A DNA stretch of 64,000 bases from Luzula sylvatica. Its lineage: Eukaryota; Streptophyta; Magnoliopsida; Poales; Juncaceae. The stretch's first letter is position 1. Each line of letters opens with the position of its first letter. The translations under genes and the position numbers were made by a program. This document shows, piece by piece, positions 1-11,440 of this stretch. The notes beneath the pieces were generated by a model that was not told where the DNA came from, searched no databases, and worked only from the letters and a program-made list of their open reading frames with translations. The stretch covers positions 24,402,356 through 24,466,355 of the forward strand of contig OX326956.1 of the NCBI GenBank assembly GCA_946800325.1, read 5' to 3'.

Positions 1-93
1 CGATACGATATTTTAACATATAATTTATGATACGATTCCGATAAATTACATTACACTAACATTTGTCTATTACAATAAGTTGTTGAGCTTAGT

Positions 94-229
94 GTCAACG
101 ATAGCATAGTCTAATTGGTTGATTGCGAGACACAAAAAATCGTATGTTGTGAGAGACTGTGAGTTCAAATCTGGTTGACATCAATGAATAAATGACATAT
201 GAGACTTTTTCATTTATTATAATTTTTTT
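94..229 (+). mobile_element. tRNA-derived SINE with target-site duplication
   Basis: A 136-bp unit begins GTCAACGATAGCATAG and ends in a T-rich tail. It holds an A-box-like TAGCATAGTCTAATTGG (102-118) and a perfect Pol III B box GTTCAAATC (163-171). It is flanked by identical 14-bp direct repeats TTGTTGAGCTTAGT at 80-93 and 230-243, which is the signature of target-primed retrotransposition. Box spacing and length fit plant tRNA-derived SINEs. The clean TSD suggests a relatively recent insertion. The parent tRNA cannot be named from this sequence. Confidence 0.8.
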
Positions 230-243
230 TTGTTGAGCTTAGT

Positions 244-3135
244 CATCAAAATAATATTTAGTCATCGAGTTCATCTATTTTTTTTTCTTTTTGGAATTAT
301 ACGATGGATCATTTTCTAAAAAATGTTTTGAATTTTTATAATTATTTTTTTATTTTATTAATGAAATTTGTTTGACCTACCATATAATCAAATTATTTTC
401 TAAAACAATAATTTCAAAAATATTCAAATAGACCTACATATAATCAAATTCTTTTATATAATTTTGGAATTTCTGTGAATGAAAAACATTTTGTTAATTT
501 CACCTCCTCCCCCTCCCAAAAAATGTAATTGTTATTTATATGGCTTCTTCGTTGTATAGGTAAGAAATTGAAATTATTCACTGTGTAATTTTCATAATGA
601 CATCTTTGTAAAAAAAAATCATAAGTTCAGTTCAATGAATTATTGCATGCTACAAATACATCAAATCAACATCAAGTCATCTTGTCATTAGGACGGTGTA
701 CAATATTTAGAAATTTGATTGCACGTAATTTGTAAATTTGTCAAAGAATCAATTCGAGAAAATCAGGCATAAAAAGCCAATTGACAAACTTATCTACATT
801 ATGCCGGATAAATTCGTTTGCAACTATTACTCTATCACAAATTGTTTGGCAATTTGAATTATTAGAATGGAGCCGGATTACAAGACGAGAGAAGTAAATT
901 ATGGAATTAATTAACTTTGTGTTTGTTTGGATGTTTGAATATAAATGCTACAAAGTATAATTTTTTTGTTTGATTGTTTGTAAAATTATGGATTATTATA
1001 ATTATAATTTTAAATATGAGTAGTTATAAATATAGTTGAATAATTATTTCATTGACTTCGTAATTAAATTAACTAATAAAATTTACGCAACACAATTTTA
1101 AACATAACTAATATAACAATGTTCGCACAAGAAAATACAACGTCTAAAATAAACCCAATCTCACAATTTACCCTCCAAAATATGTATCATTACCCAAAAT
1201 AAATACTACCACTGAAATGTATATTAATACGAAAATATATAACCCACAAAAATAGTATACCATCATAAACTTGTTAACCTCATGAAAAATTACTACCTCC
1301 ATCTCCTCCAGCTCCATCATAAAGTAAAAATTGATCAATCATTTTTATCATTGGATCTCATAGACCAAAAAATGGAGGGTCGAGTTATGAGTTTGTTGTT
1401 CTTAAGGTTAAATTTGTTTTCATCAATTTGTAAAAAAAAAATCTAAAAATTATGTTTCATGATATCTCGAATTGTAATTAACTATGTCCTGCACACGACG
1501 AAACTTAATGTCCTAACGACCGGTCGTAAGAAAGACCATGTATTTTTTTTGTATAAATGTATGCATCCATTTCAATAATGGATTTTATTGTTTGTGGAAG
1601 AGAGAAAATAGTTTCTTGTTGGTTTTTTATGATACTTCCTTTGGTTTTTTTTTTACGATAAATTGGTTTTTTTATGATACTTGAACTCCCAAACAAGGTC
1701 CTATTTTGTTTAGTTTTTGATCAAATAAAATATTGATTGTATCTAATGAAAAGTTGTATTTTTTTGATGAAATTTTACAATTCATGGCTTATTGAAAAAT
1801 TGCATCCATATATACATTTTTTATACCATATATCTCACTCGTGACAAAAAGTGTGATGGGTATTACATTTGACAAAATAATGATTTGTTCAAAAAATACC
1901 TTGTCAAGGGGTCCAAATGGAACGTACAAAATGGGACCTTCATGTCAGTAACATAGTAATGAAATGATTTCATGATCAAATAAGTGTTTGTAGTTTAATT
2001 GTAAAAAAATAAGCTCTGTATAGTTTTTTTTGTTGTTGAGCTTAAGCCCTGTATAGTTACTGAAATTATTTTCAAAATATTATGTATGTTTATGAAAAAT
2101 TATACTTGTCCTCTATAATGTTCCCTCAATGTATTGATGTGTTGGTAATATATAATAAATGCATTAAATTTTAAATTAGGTGGCAAACTGTATTTATTAT
2201 GTAGTACACCACATCAATTAGGTAGTAAACCAAATTATTAACAAATAATTTGTTTTATTTAATATTTTTATTATATTTAATTTAACACGTGATAAGTTAT
2301 ATTTATTTGAACAAATTTTTATTATTTTATTTTCAATATTTAAAAAAAAAATCATTTTTATGTTCTAATTTTGCGAAATTATTATTTTCATTTTCATTAT
2401 TATATTTTTGTTTACTCGTTTACGATAGTTTTATTCATGTGTATCCGTTTAACATATGTTAAAGGGTATATTAATTTAGTCCAATAATTTCTTTTCCAAA
2501 TTTATAGATTTAAATTTCATTAATTATATATGGTGGTAAACAAGTTGTTAAAAATATTAAATAAATAATGATGTGTAAAATGGTGAATTTTTTTTTCTTT
2601 CTTTTCTTATATAGATGAAAAAAATTAAATAGTCATGGTTTGTCACCATAATTAATACAAACGCCAACACATCAATAAATCTAGGAAATTTTAAGGGGGA
2701 CGTGCATCATCATTCAATATGTTTATTATAATGTTGTTGTATTCTGGTCCTTCAACCCGTTGGAAATCCTTCACTGCATTTTATTTTTCCTTCAACAAAA
2801 TTATCACATAAAATTAGTCACAAAATAAACTTTAGACATGTGATCAATTAGTAAGTATATATAATATAGTGCCCTTCCCCCTTTAGTTAAGTGCCCTAAA
2901 ATGATATAGCAACATCATGGTGGCTACTTCTCGATGCATGGCATGAATTATAAAGTACCCTTTTCTAAATGGCATACCTTGTTCTTTTGCCAAGGAAAAT
3001 AATTGAGTGAGATCCCTATCGTACTGATATCATTAGACAAAGTGATATCTTCACAATAGACTGACTACACTTTAATATAAAAATCTCATGGAGTTTTTAT
3101 ATTATTTTATCAATTTTGTATGTTTCTTAGATGTG

Positions 3136-3137
<2 letters not shown>
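244..3137. other. AT-rich intergenic spacer without recognisable genes
   Basis: No open frame of convincing length or composition and no splice-compatible exon series was seen. The stretch is dominated by A/T runs. A perfect 12-bp palindrome ACGACCGGTCGT lies at 1516-1527. The SINE-target motif TTGTTGAGCTTAAG recurs near 2033-2046 after a T run, perhaps a second degraded retroposon tail. Nothing else could be assigned. Confidence 0.5.

Positions 3138-3187
<50 letters not shown>
3138..3187. repeat. (TA)n microsatellite
   Basis: About 25 uninterrupted TA dinucleotides. The tract abuts the small inverted-repeat element that starts at 3188. Confidence 0.95.
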
Positions 3188-3190
<3 letters not shown>

Positions 3191-3291
3191 ATCAATAAAG
3201 CACGACAAGTAACGTATTATACATTAATGGATGTGCACTGTATATGAATTTCATATGCACATCACGTGTCGCTCTTATATTGATTACGTGC
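3188..3291. mobile_element. small TIR (MITE-like) element, same type as 8308-8879
   Basis: The left end GTCATCAATAAAGCACGAC is answered on the opposite strand by GCACGTAATCAATATAAGAG and a GCGACACGTG core, so the two ends form imperfect inverted repeats. The middle (about 3230-3266) is itself a hairpin around ATATGAATTTCATAT. The same terminal words (CATCAATA..., CGACACGTG) frame the larger element at 8308-8879, so this looks like a deleted family member. It inserted next to a TA tract, so the TSD cannot be read. Confidence 0.45.
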
Positions 3292-4906
3292 ATTCATAAA
3301 ATTTATATGATTTTTTCTAATTACATTTATTTTAGCCGAATCATTCGAGTAAATGATTTCCCATATAGTCACATGGTTATTATTCAAACCTAAGTAGATC
3401 TCCATGGTTCATGGCCGACCGATACATATGTATAATCATTAGATTAAGGTTAAACTAGTTTAAAAAAATCATTATATTAGTGTTAAAATAAACAAAAGCA
3501 GCATTCTATAAGCACATGCATGGCATCATTTGGATGGAAAAAAATCGACTTGCTATAATTATTTACTTGCACTAATTTTGAGAGAGAGAGAGAGAGATTC
3601 TCAAGTTCCAGTGGGTATCCTAGCTAGTTGACTTGGCCATTTTGGTAAGAGGTCATATACTGTACCCCATCATTTCCCCATAACATTTTTTATATATCTA
3701 ATTAATGGTTAATTATTGGATTAATTAATAAAATAACACTTCATTAACATTTAATTAGTATATAATTAAAATACATATACTTTAATAATTCTTAATTAAT
3801 ATCAATTAACTGTTAATCGAATGTACTTTTGTTAATGATCATACTAATTAATTATCAATTAATGATTAATTAGTAATATAGTGGTGGGAAAATGAAGAGG
3901 TACCGTATAATTATCCTTTTGGTAACGACGGACAGATAAGAGATGCATAACAGAGGAGCTCTTGCTGCTCTTCATTATTTGGTCAAATTGCACATGTACC
4001 CTTTCTTTATATTGATACTATAAACAGCCGTAAAGACTTATTTTCATACATGCAAGATGTACGGTGCGCGAATATTTCAAAAATCAAGCTATATCGTTTC
4101 CGATACTCCTCGAATATGTACCGATATCTTATGCGAAGTATCCGAATATTAAATTTCAAAATAATAACACATATTTCTCGGATAATTCGGAATACTTGTC
4201 GGATACTTCTAACGGATAAAAATATATTTGGAAAATAAAATTTTGAAATCGAAATAAATAAGTAATACATATAAGTAAATAACTAAATAAAATGAACATT
4301 TACTTAATAAAAAAGTTATTTATGTAAATACAAACTTTTAATATATTTTATGCCAAAATAATAATAGAGAAATAGTTTTAAAAATTATTACAAATTACAA
4401 TTACAATTACATAAATGTACATGATAATTTGAGAATTTGAAAGAGGTACACCATAACAAAAGAAATGCGCCTCTATAGTATAGATGATATAATGTAGATG
4501 GGCAGCAATATAGACCATCAAATATGTTGGACCTTTTGTGAGACAAAGAGATCCATATGCTTTCCCTAGGTCAACTTTCCCATTTCATTTATTTTCTCCT
4601 TTCTGGCCCTAGGCCCTAACCATAACCACACAATCAATTACAAATAATAGGGTTTTGATTTGATGTATTCTAGTAGATATAACATTATGTATCTTGTATT
4701 TTTGGAATTGTAATATTATGTCAGTTGTTTCATTTTAATATATTTTAAAATTATGGATGGCAATTTTTTTTTTTTTAAATAATGAAACAATTTAAGGAGA
4801 GAGAAAGAGAGGAAAAATTGTTGTATTTTGTAATACAAGTTCTTTGAGAGAACCATACTCTATGTGGATTTTTTGTATTAGAGTTTTCAAGAAGAACTCT
4901 TGTGAT
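3292..4906. other. AT-rich spacer with TTAATTAA-rich and CGATA-type degenerate repeats
   Basis: No gene seen. A (GA)n tract lies at 3582-3596. Positions 3700-3880 are unusually dense in TTAATTAA-like words and partly self-complementary. Positions 4060-4225 carry degenerate GATAC/CGAATA words (for example CGATACTCCTCGAATATG) that resemble the low-complexity array at 35495-35865. Short overlapping frames on both strands here come from this composition and are not taken as genes. Confidence 0.45.
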
Positions 4907-5470
4907 TAGGGGTGTTCATTCGGTCGGTTCGGTTCAAACCAAACCGAATAAGACCAAACCAATTTAAACCGAACCGAACTAAGTTTAAACCGAACCGAAC
5001 CGTTTTAAGTTTTGAACCGATTAAGAACCGAACCGAATAAACCGAATTCTTATTCGGTTTATTCGGTTGAACCGAATAAACCGAATTCTTATTCGGTTTA
5101 TTCGGTTGAACCGAATAAGAAACATTACAACTTTAAAATAAAAATAAATTTATCGAAAAAATATATTTTATTTATCAAAAAAAATAAATACATATTATAA
5201 AATAAAATAATATTATTTTTATAAAAAATTTATATTATTTTTGTATATTTTAACATTATTATATTAAAAATTATGAAAAATGAGATGTTATTCGGTCGGT
5301 TCGGTTTAACCGGTTTTCATCACATCAAAACCGAACCGAACCGAATAAACCGAACAATACTATTTTTTGAACCGAACCGAACCAAATAAACCAAAAAACC
5401 GAACCGATTAAACCGAATTCGACCGGTTCGGTTCGGTGTCCGAATAAACCAAACCGTTTGAACACCCCTA
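4907..5470. mobile_element. non-autonomous hAT element with AACCGAACCG-type subterminal repeats
   Basis: The 564-bp element starts TAGGGGTGTTCA and ends TGAACACCCCTA, forming inverted termini, inside an exact 8-bp TSD CTTGTGAT (4899-4906 and 5471-5478). Both the 8-bp TSD and the TAGGGGTG-type end point to the hAT superfamily. Subterminal blocks consist of many AACCGAACCGAATAAACCGA words. The core (about 5115-5285) is very AT-rich. There is no transposase. The element at 15953-16437 is the same family, with the same block order. Confidence 0.88.
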
Positions 5471-5836
5471 CTTGTGATCGAACTGGTAAAAGTTTTTGCG
5501 AGTTTTTTTATGTATAACAGTGTCGTATGTATCGTTATTTTGTACAAAAAAATGAATAATTTACTAACGTAATATAAAATAATCATGAAATTTATGCATG
5601 ACTATGTTCAAATTTATAAAAATACGAAGAGCCTATATTGTGAGATAAATTTCTTTTGAAATAATATTATATTTAGTCTTATTACTATCACTTAACTCAA
5701 AAATTGAGAAAAATGAGTTGGCCATGCACGACCCCCCATTTTCATAAATTCGGCATGGTTATCTTATAATTCTTATTTTGAGAATTGCGAAAACAATTAA
5801 ATTGTATAATATACAAATTTGTGGCTTAATGCCATC

Positions 5837-7690
5837 AAATTAATTAGCATTTTTTATGATAATATCTTAATTTTATTACAAAAATAATCATTATACTAGA
5901 AAATAATTATGTCGAATAAATATTTTGTTTTAAAAATACAAATATTATTGTGCATTTTTATTCGAAATATTAAAATTAATAATGGATTTTATTAAAATAT
6001 TCATATTCAAACAAACACTCATAATAAATTAGTATTTTTATGTTAATATCTTAATTTTATTACAAAAATAATCATTATACAAGCAAATAATTATATCAAA
6101 TAAAATATTTTGTTTTAAAAATACAAATGTTATTGTGCATTTTTATTCGAAATATTAAAATTAATAATGGATTTTATTAAAATATTCATATTCAAACAAA
6201 CACTCCCAATAAATTAGTATTTTATGTTAATATCTTAATTTTATTACAAAAATAATCATTATACAAGCAAATAATTATATCAAATAAAATATTTTGTTTT
6301 AAAAATACAAATGTTATTGTGCATTTTTATTCGAAATATTAAAATTAATAATGGATTTTATTAAAATATTCATATTCAAACAAACACTCCCAATAAATTA
6401 GTATTTGTTTATGATAATATCTTAATTTTATTACAAAAATAATCATTATACTAGAAAATAATTATGTCAAATAAATATTTTGTTTTAAAAATACAAATAT
6501 TATTGTGCATTTTTATTCGAAATATTAAAATTAATAATGGATTTTATTAAAATATTCATATTCAAACAAACACTCCCAATAAATTAGTATTTTTATGTTA
6601 ATATCTTAATTTTATTACAAAAATAATCATTATACAAGCAAATAATTATATCAAATAAAATATTTTGTTTTAAAAATACAAATGTTATTGTGCATTTTTA
6701 TTCGAAATATTAAAATTAATAATGGATTTTATTAAAATATTCATATTCAAACAAACACTCCCAATAAATTAGTATTTTTATGTTAATATCTTAATTTTGT
6801 TACAAAAATAATCATTATACAAGCAAATAATTATATCAAATAAAATATTTTGTTTTAAAAATACAAATGTTATTATGCATTTTTATTCGAAATATTAAAA
6901 TTAATAATGGATTTTATTAAAATATTCATATTCAAACAAACACTCCCAATAAATTAGTATTTTTATTTTAATATCTTAATTTTATTACAAAAATAATCAT
7001 TATACTAGCAAATAATTATATCAAATAAAATATTTTGTTTTAAAAATACAAATGTTATTGTGCATTTTTATTCGAAATATTAAAATTAATAATGGATTTT
7101 ATTAAAATATTCATATTCAAACAAACACTCCCAATAAATTAGTATTTTTATGTTAATATCTTAATTTTATTACAAAAATAATCATTATACAAGCAAATAA
7201 TTATATCAAATAAAATATTTTGTTTTAAAAATACAAATGTTATTATTGTGCATTTTTATTCGAAATATTAAATTAATAATGGATTTTACTAAAATATTTA
7301 TATTCAAACAAACACTCCCAATTAATTAGTATTTTTTATGGTAATATCTTTATTTTATTACAAAAATAATCATTAGTTATACTACTAAATATTATATCAA
7401 ATAAAATATTTTGTTTCAAATCTACAAATGTTATTGTGCATTATTATTCGAAATATTAAAATTAATATTGAATTTTGTTAAAATATTTATATTCAAACAA
7501 ACACTTCCAATTAATTAGTACTTTTTATGATAATATCTTTATTTTATTACAAAAATAATCATTATACTAGCAAATAATTATATCAAATAAAATATTTTGT
7601 TTTAAAACTACAAATGTTATTGTGTATTATTATTCGAAATATTAAAATTAATAATGAATATTATTAAAATATTTATATTCAAATAAATAC
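5837..7690. repeat. ~185-bp satellite array, 10 units
   Basis: Units start near 5837, 6026, 6211, 6395, 6581, 6766, 6951, 7136, 7322 and 7510, giving a period of 184-189 bp. Each unit runs from AAATTAGTATTTTTATG through ATTATTGTGCATTTTTATTCG to TATTCAAACAAACACTCCCA. The central units are almost identical, while the first and the last three are more diverged, as expected for unequal crossing-over. Units 1 and 4 share variants (CTAGAAAATAATTATGTC) that units 2, 3 and 5 lack, hinting at a trimeric higher-order duplication. No coding potential. Confidence 0.93.
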
Positions 7691-7920
7691 TTTATGCATG
7701 ACAAACTTATTCCTTGACAACATGCATTTCTTGTGAAAATCAAAAATAACATCTGTTTGGTAACATGCTTTTGTGATGAAAATACTATATAAGATATTCA
7801 AAACAAATTCATTAATTTCACAAAATATACAATTTTACATATGAATACATTTAAATCTAACTCAATCTTTTTCTTAAAATAATTACTTGTAAGATATAGG
7901 AGTAAACTAAGAGGATAATG
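7691..7920. repeat. dispersed repeat, copy 1 (flank of the satellite)
   Basis: Continues from the last satellite unit: ATGCATGACAAACTTATTCC, then GACAACATGCATTTCTTGTG, then CACAAATTCATTAATTT-like sequence, ending near AAGATATAGGAGTAAACTAAG. The same word order is found at 13725-13915 and 26680-27040. The last of these also carries a single satellite unit upstream, so the ~185-bp unit is an internal part of this repeat family that amplified only here. Confidence 0.7.
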
Positions 7921-8307
7921 GAGAAGAGCGGAGGAGACAGAGAGAAACGACCCATACATTATAGCACATGTATTCCGGAAATTTCTTCTGGGACCTCATT
8001 TTTGCAAAAAAATACTTTGTTGGCCGAAACGAAGATATTTTTTTTGGATTGAGTTGATTATGACTGATCTTGAAAACCAATGACTTGGGACTTAATCAAC
8101 CAAGAAGGCAAGAACTATTAGCTAAAATAACTATTTAACGAATCGAAATCAAATATTGGCTAAAGTAACTACTGACATATATTAAGAAAAATAACACATT
8201 ATAAGTTAATTAATTAAAATAGTAATAACTAATAAAAAAAATTATGATTAAAAATATATAAATTGATTATAAGGAATTGACTAATGCACTCAATGAGTGG
8301 CTTCTTT
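7921..8307. other. spacer, nothing assigned
   Basis: AT-rich sequence between the dispersed repeat and the TIR element at 8308. No frame, tandem repeat or terminus was recognised. Confidence 0.4.
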
Positions 8308-8879
8308 CATATTCACGTCATCAATAAAACACGACACATGACAGTTTTTTTTTTTTGCGATTTTGATCGATTTTGTACAATTTTGACCACATTTGTGCAA
8401 TACAAACGCACCCCGCAAAAAAATATAAATTGTTATAAAAAAAAAATCCGGTCCACCGCTTTACCTTCAAATGTGTATCATGCATACAAAAAGGTATATC
8501 ATACATATACTAGATTATAACATGTATTTGTATTTAAAATAAATATATCATACATATAAAATGCATATGATACATCTACAAAAATATAACAAACAAAGAT
8601 ATATCATAAATGTAAAAAAGACATAACATGTATTGAATTTTAAGAAAATATAACATACATGTGGAAGACATAAGATATAAGGGTATAACACATATATATC
8701 ATACATTTAAATAAGACATACCACTTAAAAAAAATATCATACATTTGAATAAGATATAAAGCATGGATGAGAGACAACGTGCGTTTTGGAGTACGCTAGA
8801 GTAAACAAAATTCAGTCCAAATTGGAAAGAAAAAATTAACTTTCCACGTGTCGATTTCATATTGATGACATACACATGG
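8308..8879. mobile_element. TIR element with internal ATATATCATACATTTAA-type repeats
   Basis: The left end CATATTCACGTCATCAATAAA and the reverse complement of the right end CCCATGTGTATGTCATCAAT are imperfect inverted repeats of about 40 bp, both followed by a CGACACRTG core. The middle (8500-8760) is a string of diverged copies of ATATATCATACATTTAAATA. The family matches the 104-bp element at 3188. No transposase frame and no clear TSD, so the superfamily stays open. Confidence 0.45.
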
Positions 8880-9229
8880 GAGTGAACGCCCATAGAATGT
8901 TAATCTTTTTCCTTATTATAAATATATTAATGCTCGTGTTTATTAATGTATATAGTAACTTATAAAAATATATCTTCTTTTGTGTTATAATTATATGATT
9001 TTAATATTTTAATATATTAGCCATGTTATATAATTTCGAGTAACATTTTGAAATAATAATTTATATTTCTTATTTTGAAACAATTATTTTCCATATCGAA
9101 AACAATATTTGTAATCATTGCAACTTGGAAATAATATAGTGACTCTCCCATCATAAAAAAAACATGACTAAACTTGACATCTCGAAGCTGTATAAAAGAG
9201 GTGAATAAATTAGACCCTCGCAAATTTTA

Positions 9230-9560
9230 TATTGAAACTTCCGATTTCAATAAGAATAAATTTCAAAATTTATGTGCATCAATAAACTAAATTGCAACTT
9301 CAGGTGCACAAATACTCATAATTAAATGTGCGAAAATAAATGTACAAGAAAAATAAACGTATGAAAATAAATGTACGGAAAATAAAATTAAATGTACTTG
9401 CAACTTCTGGTGCATAATTTAAACTCGCAACTTCTGATGCGTTAACGAACATGGAACTTCTGGTTGCATATCAATAATTAAGTAAATAATATGGTACATG
9501 AATATACAACTTTTGGTGTATAATTTATTTTGGATTCATACAACTTCTGGTTGCATTCCA
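9230..9560 (-). repeat. seven spaced copies of a GCAACTTCTGGTGCAT-type motif
   Basis: The motif occurs as ACTTCCGATTTC, GCAACTTCAGGTGCAC, GCAACTTCTGGTGCAT, GCAACTTCTGATGCGT, GGAACTTCTGGTTGCAT, CAACTTTTGGTGTAT and CAACTTCTGGTTGCAT, at irregular spacing of about 35-70 bp. It lies on the internal side of the minus-strand LTR at 10409-10656, past an inserted hAT. It may therefore belong to the leader of that LTR element, read as ATGCACCAGAAGTTGC in its own sense. The function is unknown. Confidence 0.55.
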
Positions 9561-9814
9561 ACCAAAAAGAAAAAATCTTCAAATTTACAGAATCAAAATA
9601 ATAAACATCACATGAAAACATAAGTTGGGCAATACGTATAAAGAAGTCTTTCCACAAATTATATAATAAAACGAAACAAAGTCATGAACTATTAAATTGA
9701 ACAGAGCCTAATATGGTTCACTAAATTAAAGACATGAAGGCATGAATTTCCTATTGGACAATACATAATTTGGACTATCAAATTTGGATGAAATAAAGGC
9801 ATGAAGTACCTAGG

Positions 9815-9827
9815 CAGGGGCGGATCT

Positions 9828-9861
<34 letters not shown>

Positions 9862-10128
9862 GAGCGGGAGGCCCGCCCCCCTCCATAAAATTGTAAACGA
9901 AAATATTAGTTAGGAAGAAGGTGATTTCGTTCGTTTCAAAAGTAATAATTATAATAAATTTGTTTGTATTTCACAAAGACTAGAGTAGTGTAGTGGTAAA
10001 ACATGTGTTTAGGAATTGTGAGGTTGTGAGTTCGAATCCCTCAAGGTACATATTTTGAATTTTTTTCTAATCCGGCCCCACCTATAAAATTCGGCCCTCC
10101 CTGTATTTCAATCCTGGATCCTCCCCTG
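9815..10128. mobile_element. 314-bp non-autonomous hAT with a 33-G tract and tRNA-like head
   Basis: The element starts CAGGGGCGGATCTGG and ends CCTGGATCCTCCCCTG as imperfect inverted termini, flanked by an exact 8-bp TSD TACCTAGG (9807-9814 and 10129-10136), as in hAT elements. Directly inside the left end is an uninterrupted run of 33 G (9828-9860). Further in, TAGTGTAGTGG (9986-9996) and GTTCGAATC (10030-10038) match the Pol III A- and B-box consensus at tRNA-like spacing. This suggests that a tRNA or SINE head was captured or had already inserted. No protein frame. Confidence 0.85.
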
Positions 10129-10408
10129 TACCTAGGTATATATTTAACAGGGAATACATAATCTAGGGAATACATAATCAGGGACTATTCTATTTTTTTC
10201 GAATAACATAAGTTTTTGGACCTTATTAACATTGAGAAAGATTTAACATCGAGAATAATATGTATAGAGACAATATCAAAATATCATTAGAAAAAGAATT
10301 TTGTTTACCTTCGATTAAAATTTAGAGGGCGTCGTGTTTCAACTGGAATTTCGAGAGCTTTGCGTAGTTGAAAGATCTCAGTCGGTTTAGAGTCTCGTGC
10401 CGATAACG

Positions 10409-10656
10409 TGTTATAAAATGAAGAACAAAAGAGAGAATTTGGGGAGACAATATTCTTATTGAATGAGTTGAGGGAATACAATAGCCACTACATCCTTTAT
10501 ATAGTAGAGGGTGAGTGCAGTCCAAGAAACTTCTTGCCACATAAAACGTTGCAATACAAGGAAATAATACAATATAAAATATACTAAATATCCTATAATT
10601 AATGTCTCCATCTTCACAAGATTTGTTGCTTGACATCCATATATTATATTATAACA
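10409..10656 (-). mobile_element. single LTR plus primer-binding site of a copia-like element
   Basis: Read on the minus strand, a 248-bp LTR begins TGTTATAATATAATATATGG and ends CATTTTATAACA. It is followed by CGTTATCGGCACGAGACTC (10408-10390), close to the CGTTATCAGCACGA primer-binding site common in plant copia elements. The plus sequence CTTTATATAG (around 10495) could be the minus-strand promoter region. The internal side runs to lower coordinates, where it is cut by the hAT at 9815-10128. No second LTR was found, so the element is truncated. Confidence 0.6.
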
Positions 10657-11061
10657 AGAAAAACATTATTGAATACTTCTAATAAAAAAACAAAATTGTT
10701 TAAATTGCGTGCATGAAAAATTATCTTTTTGCCATATGATTATTGCAACAGATATAAAATGTTGTATTTTAATGGTATACTTTATATTTGAAAAATCAAT
10801 ATAACATGGTTCATGAATATTACTTACAAATTGTTGTCAAATGACTACACAAATAAATGCATACGCTATATAATCTTCAAAAATTCAATCACACAATTAA
10901 ATGATGACATCAAACCACAATCACATTATCTAATAATTAAAAATACAATACACAAATGGTTAGAAAAATTATCAATATAAAATCAATGAGATTTGGATGA
11001 ATATTAGGATCTGTTTACAAAATATTGTATTTTTTGTTTCAAACAAATGATCATTCTAATA
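10657..11061. other. spacer, nothing assigned
   Basis: AT-rich DNA with short frames only. No terminus, tandem repeat or exon-like block was recognised between the LTR and the conserved block at 11062. Confidence 0.4.
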
Positions 11062-11155
11062 TAATCTGAAGGGGCCCACATGTCAGTGAAATCCATTTAT
11101 TTTCTTCGCAAACCCAAATTCATTGACAAACTCTCCTTAATTCAACTTGACGCGT
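11062..11155 (+). other. block resembling the BPS1-like gene's upstream region
   Basis: The order GCCCACATGTC, ATTTTCTTC, ACCC.AAAT, TACAAACT or GACAAACT, TTAATTC and ACGCGTCCG.CAAG occurs here over about 90 bp. It recurs in the same order and spacing at 38849-38941, some 350 bp upstream of the BPS1-like gene's 5'UTR intron. The copy here is cut after CAAG by a sequence starting CAGTGGCGGATC, which resembles a hAT end. It could be a relic of a duplicated promoter or an old dispersed repeat. Confidence 0.4.
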
Positions 11156-11162
11156 CCGCAAG

Positions 11163-11300
11163 CAGTGGCGGATCTTGCCACATGAATGGTGGGTAATAAT
11201 GTTGGGGTGTCTATCGTGAAAATTTTCAATTTTTTTTTAAAAGACGATAGTACATAAATTTTCAATTTTATCATAATAAATATATATATATATATATAAA
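11163..11300. mobile_element. hAT-like left terminus, partner not found
   Basis: CAGTGGCGGATCTTGCC is close to the CAGGGGCGGATCTGG terminus of the TSD-supported hAT at 9815. No matching right end or TSD was found before the MITE fragment at 11301, so this is treated as a truncated element. Confidence 0.35.
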
Positions 11301-11440
11301 GGATGGCTAAGATACTCAATTAAGTATCATGAGTTTGACACTTAGACCTTTTAACCATTATATTTGATTTGAAATTTGTATTTTTTAATGCTATATATAC
11401 TCATCATTAATTATTGTCATATCAGTTTATGCAAAAGCTT
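11301..11440. mobile_element. truncated copy of the long-TIR MITE at 62584-62817
   Basis: GGATGGCTAAGATACTCAAT, then AAGTATCATGAGTTTGACAC, and on to ATATATACTCATCATTAATT match the left arm and loop of the element at 62584-62817 in order. The right arm is missing: similarity ends near GTTTATGC at about 11438. It sits directly after a short (TA)n tract (11279-11298). Confidence 0.65.

Noticed and set aside
3138..7690. CRISPR-like regular repeat spacing
   Set aside because: The ~185-bp array is head-to-tail without spacers, and the setting is a plant nuclear genome.
10030..10038. A genuine tRNA gene at 9980-10055
   Set aside because: A and B boxes are present, but I could not pair a convincing acceptor stem and anticodon arm. 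It is better explained as a SINE/tRNA-derived head inside the hAT.
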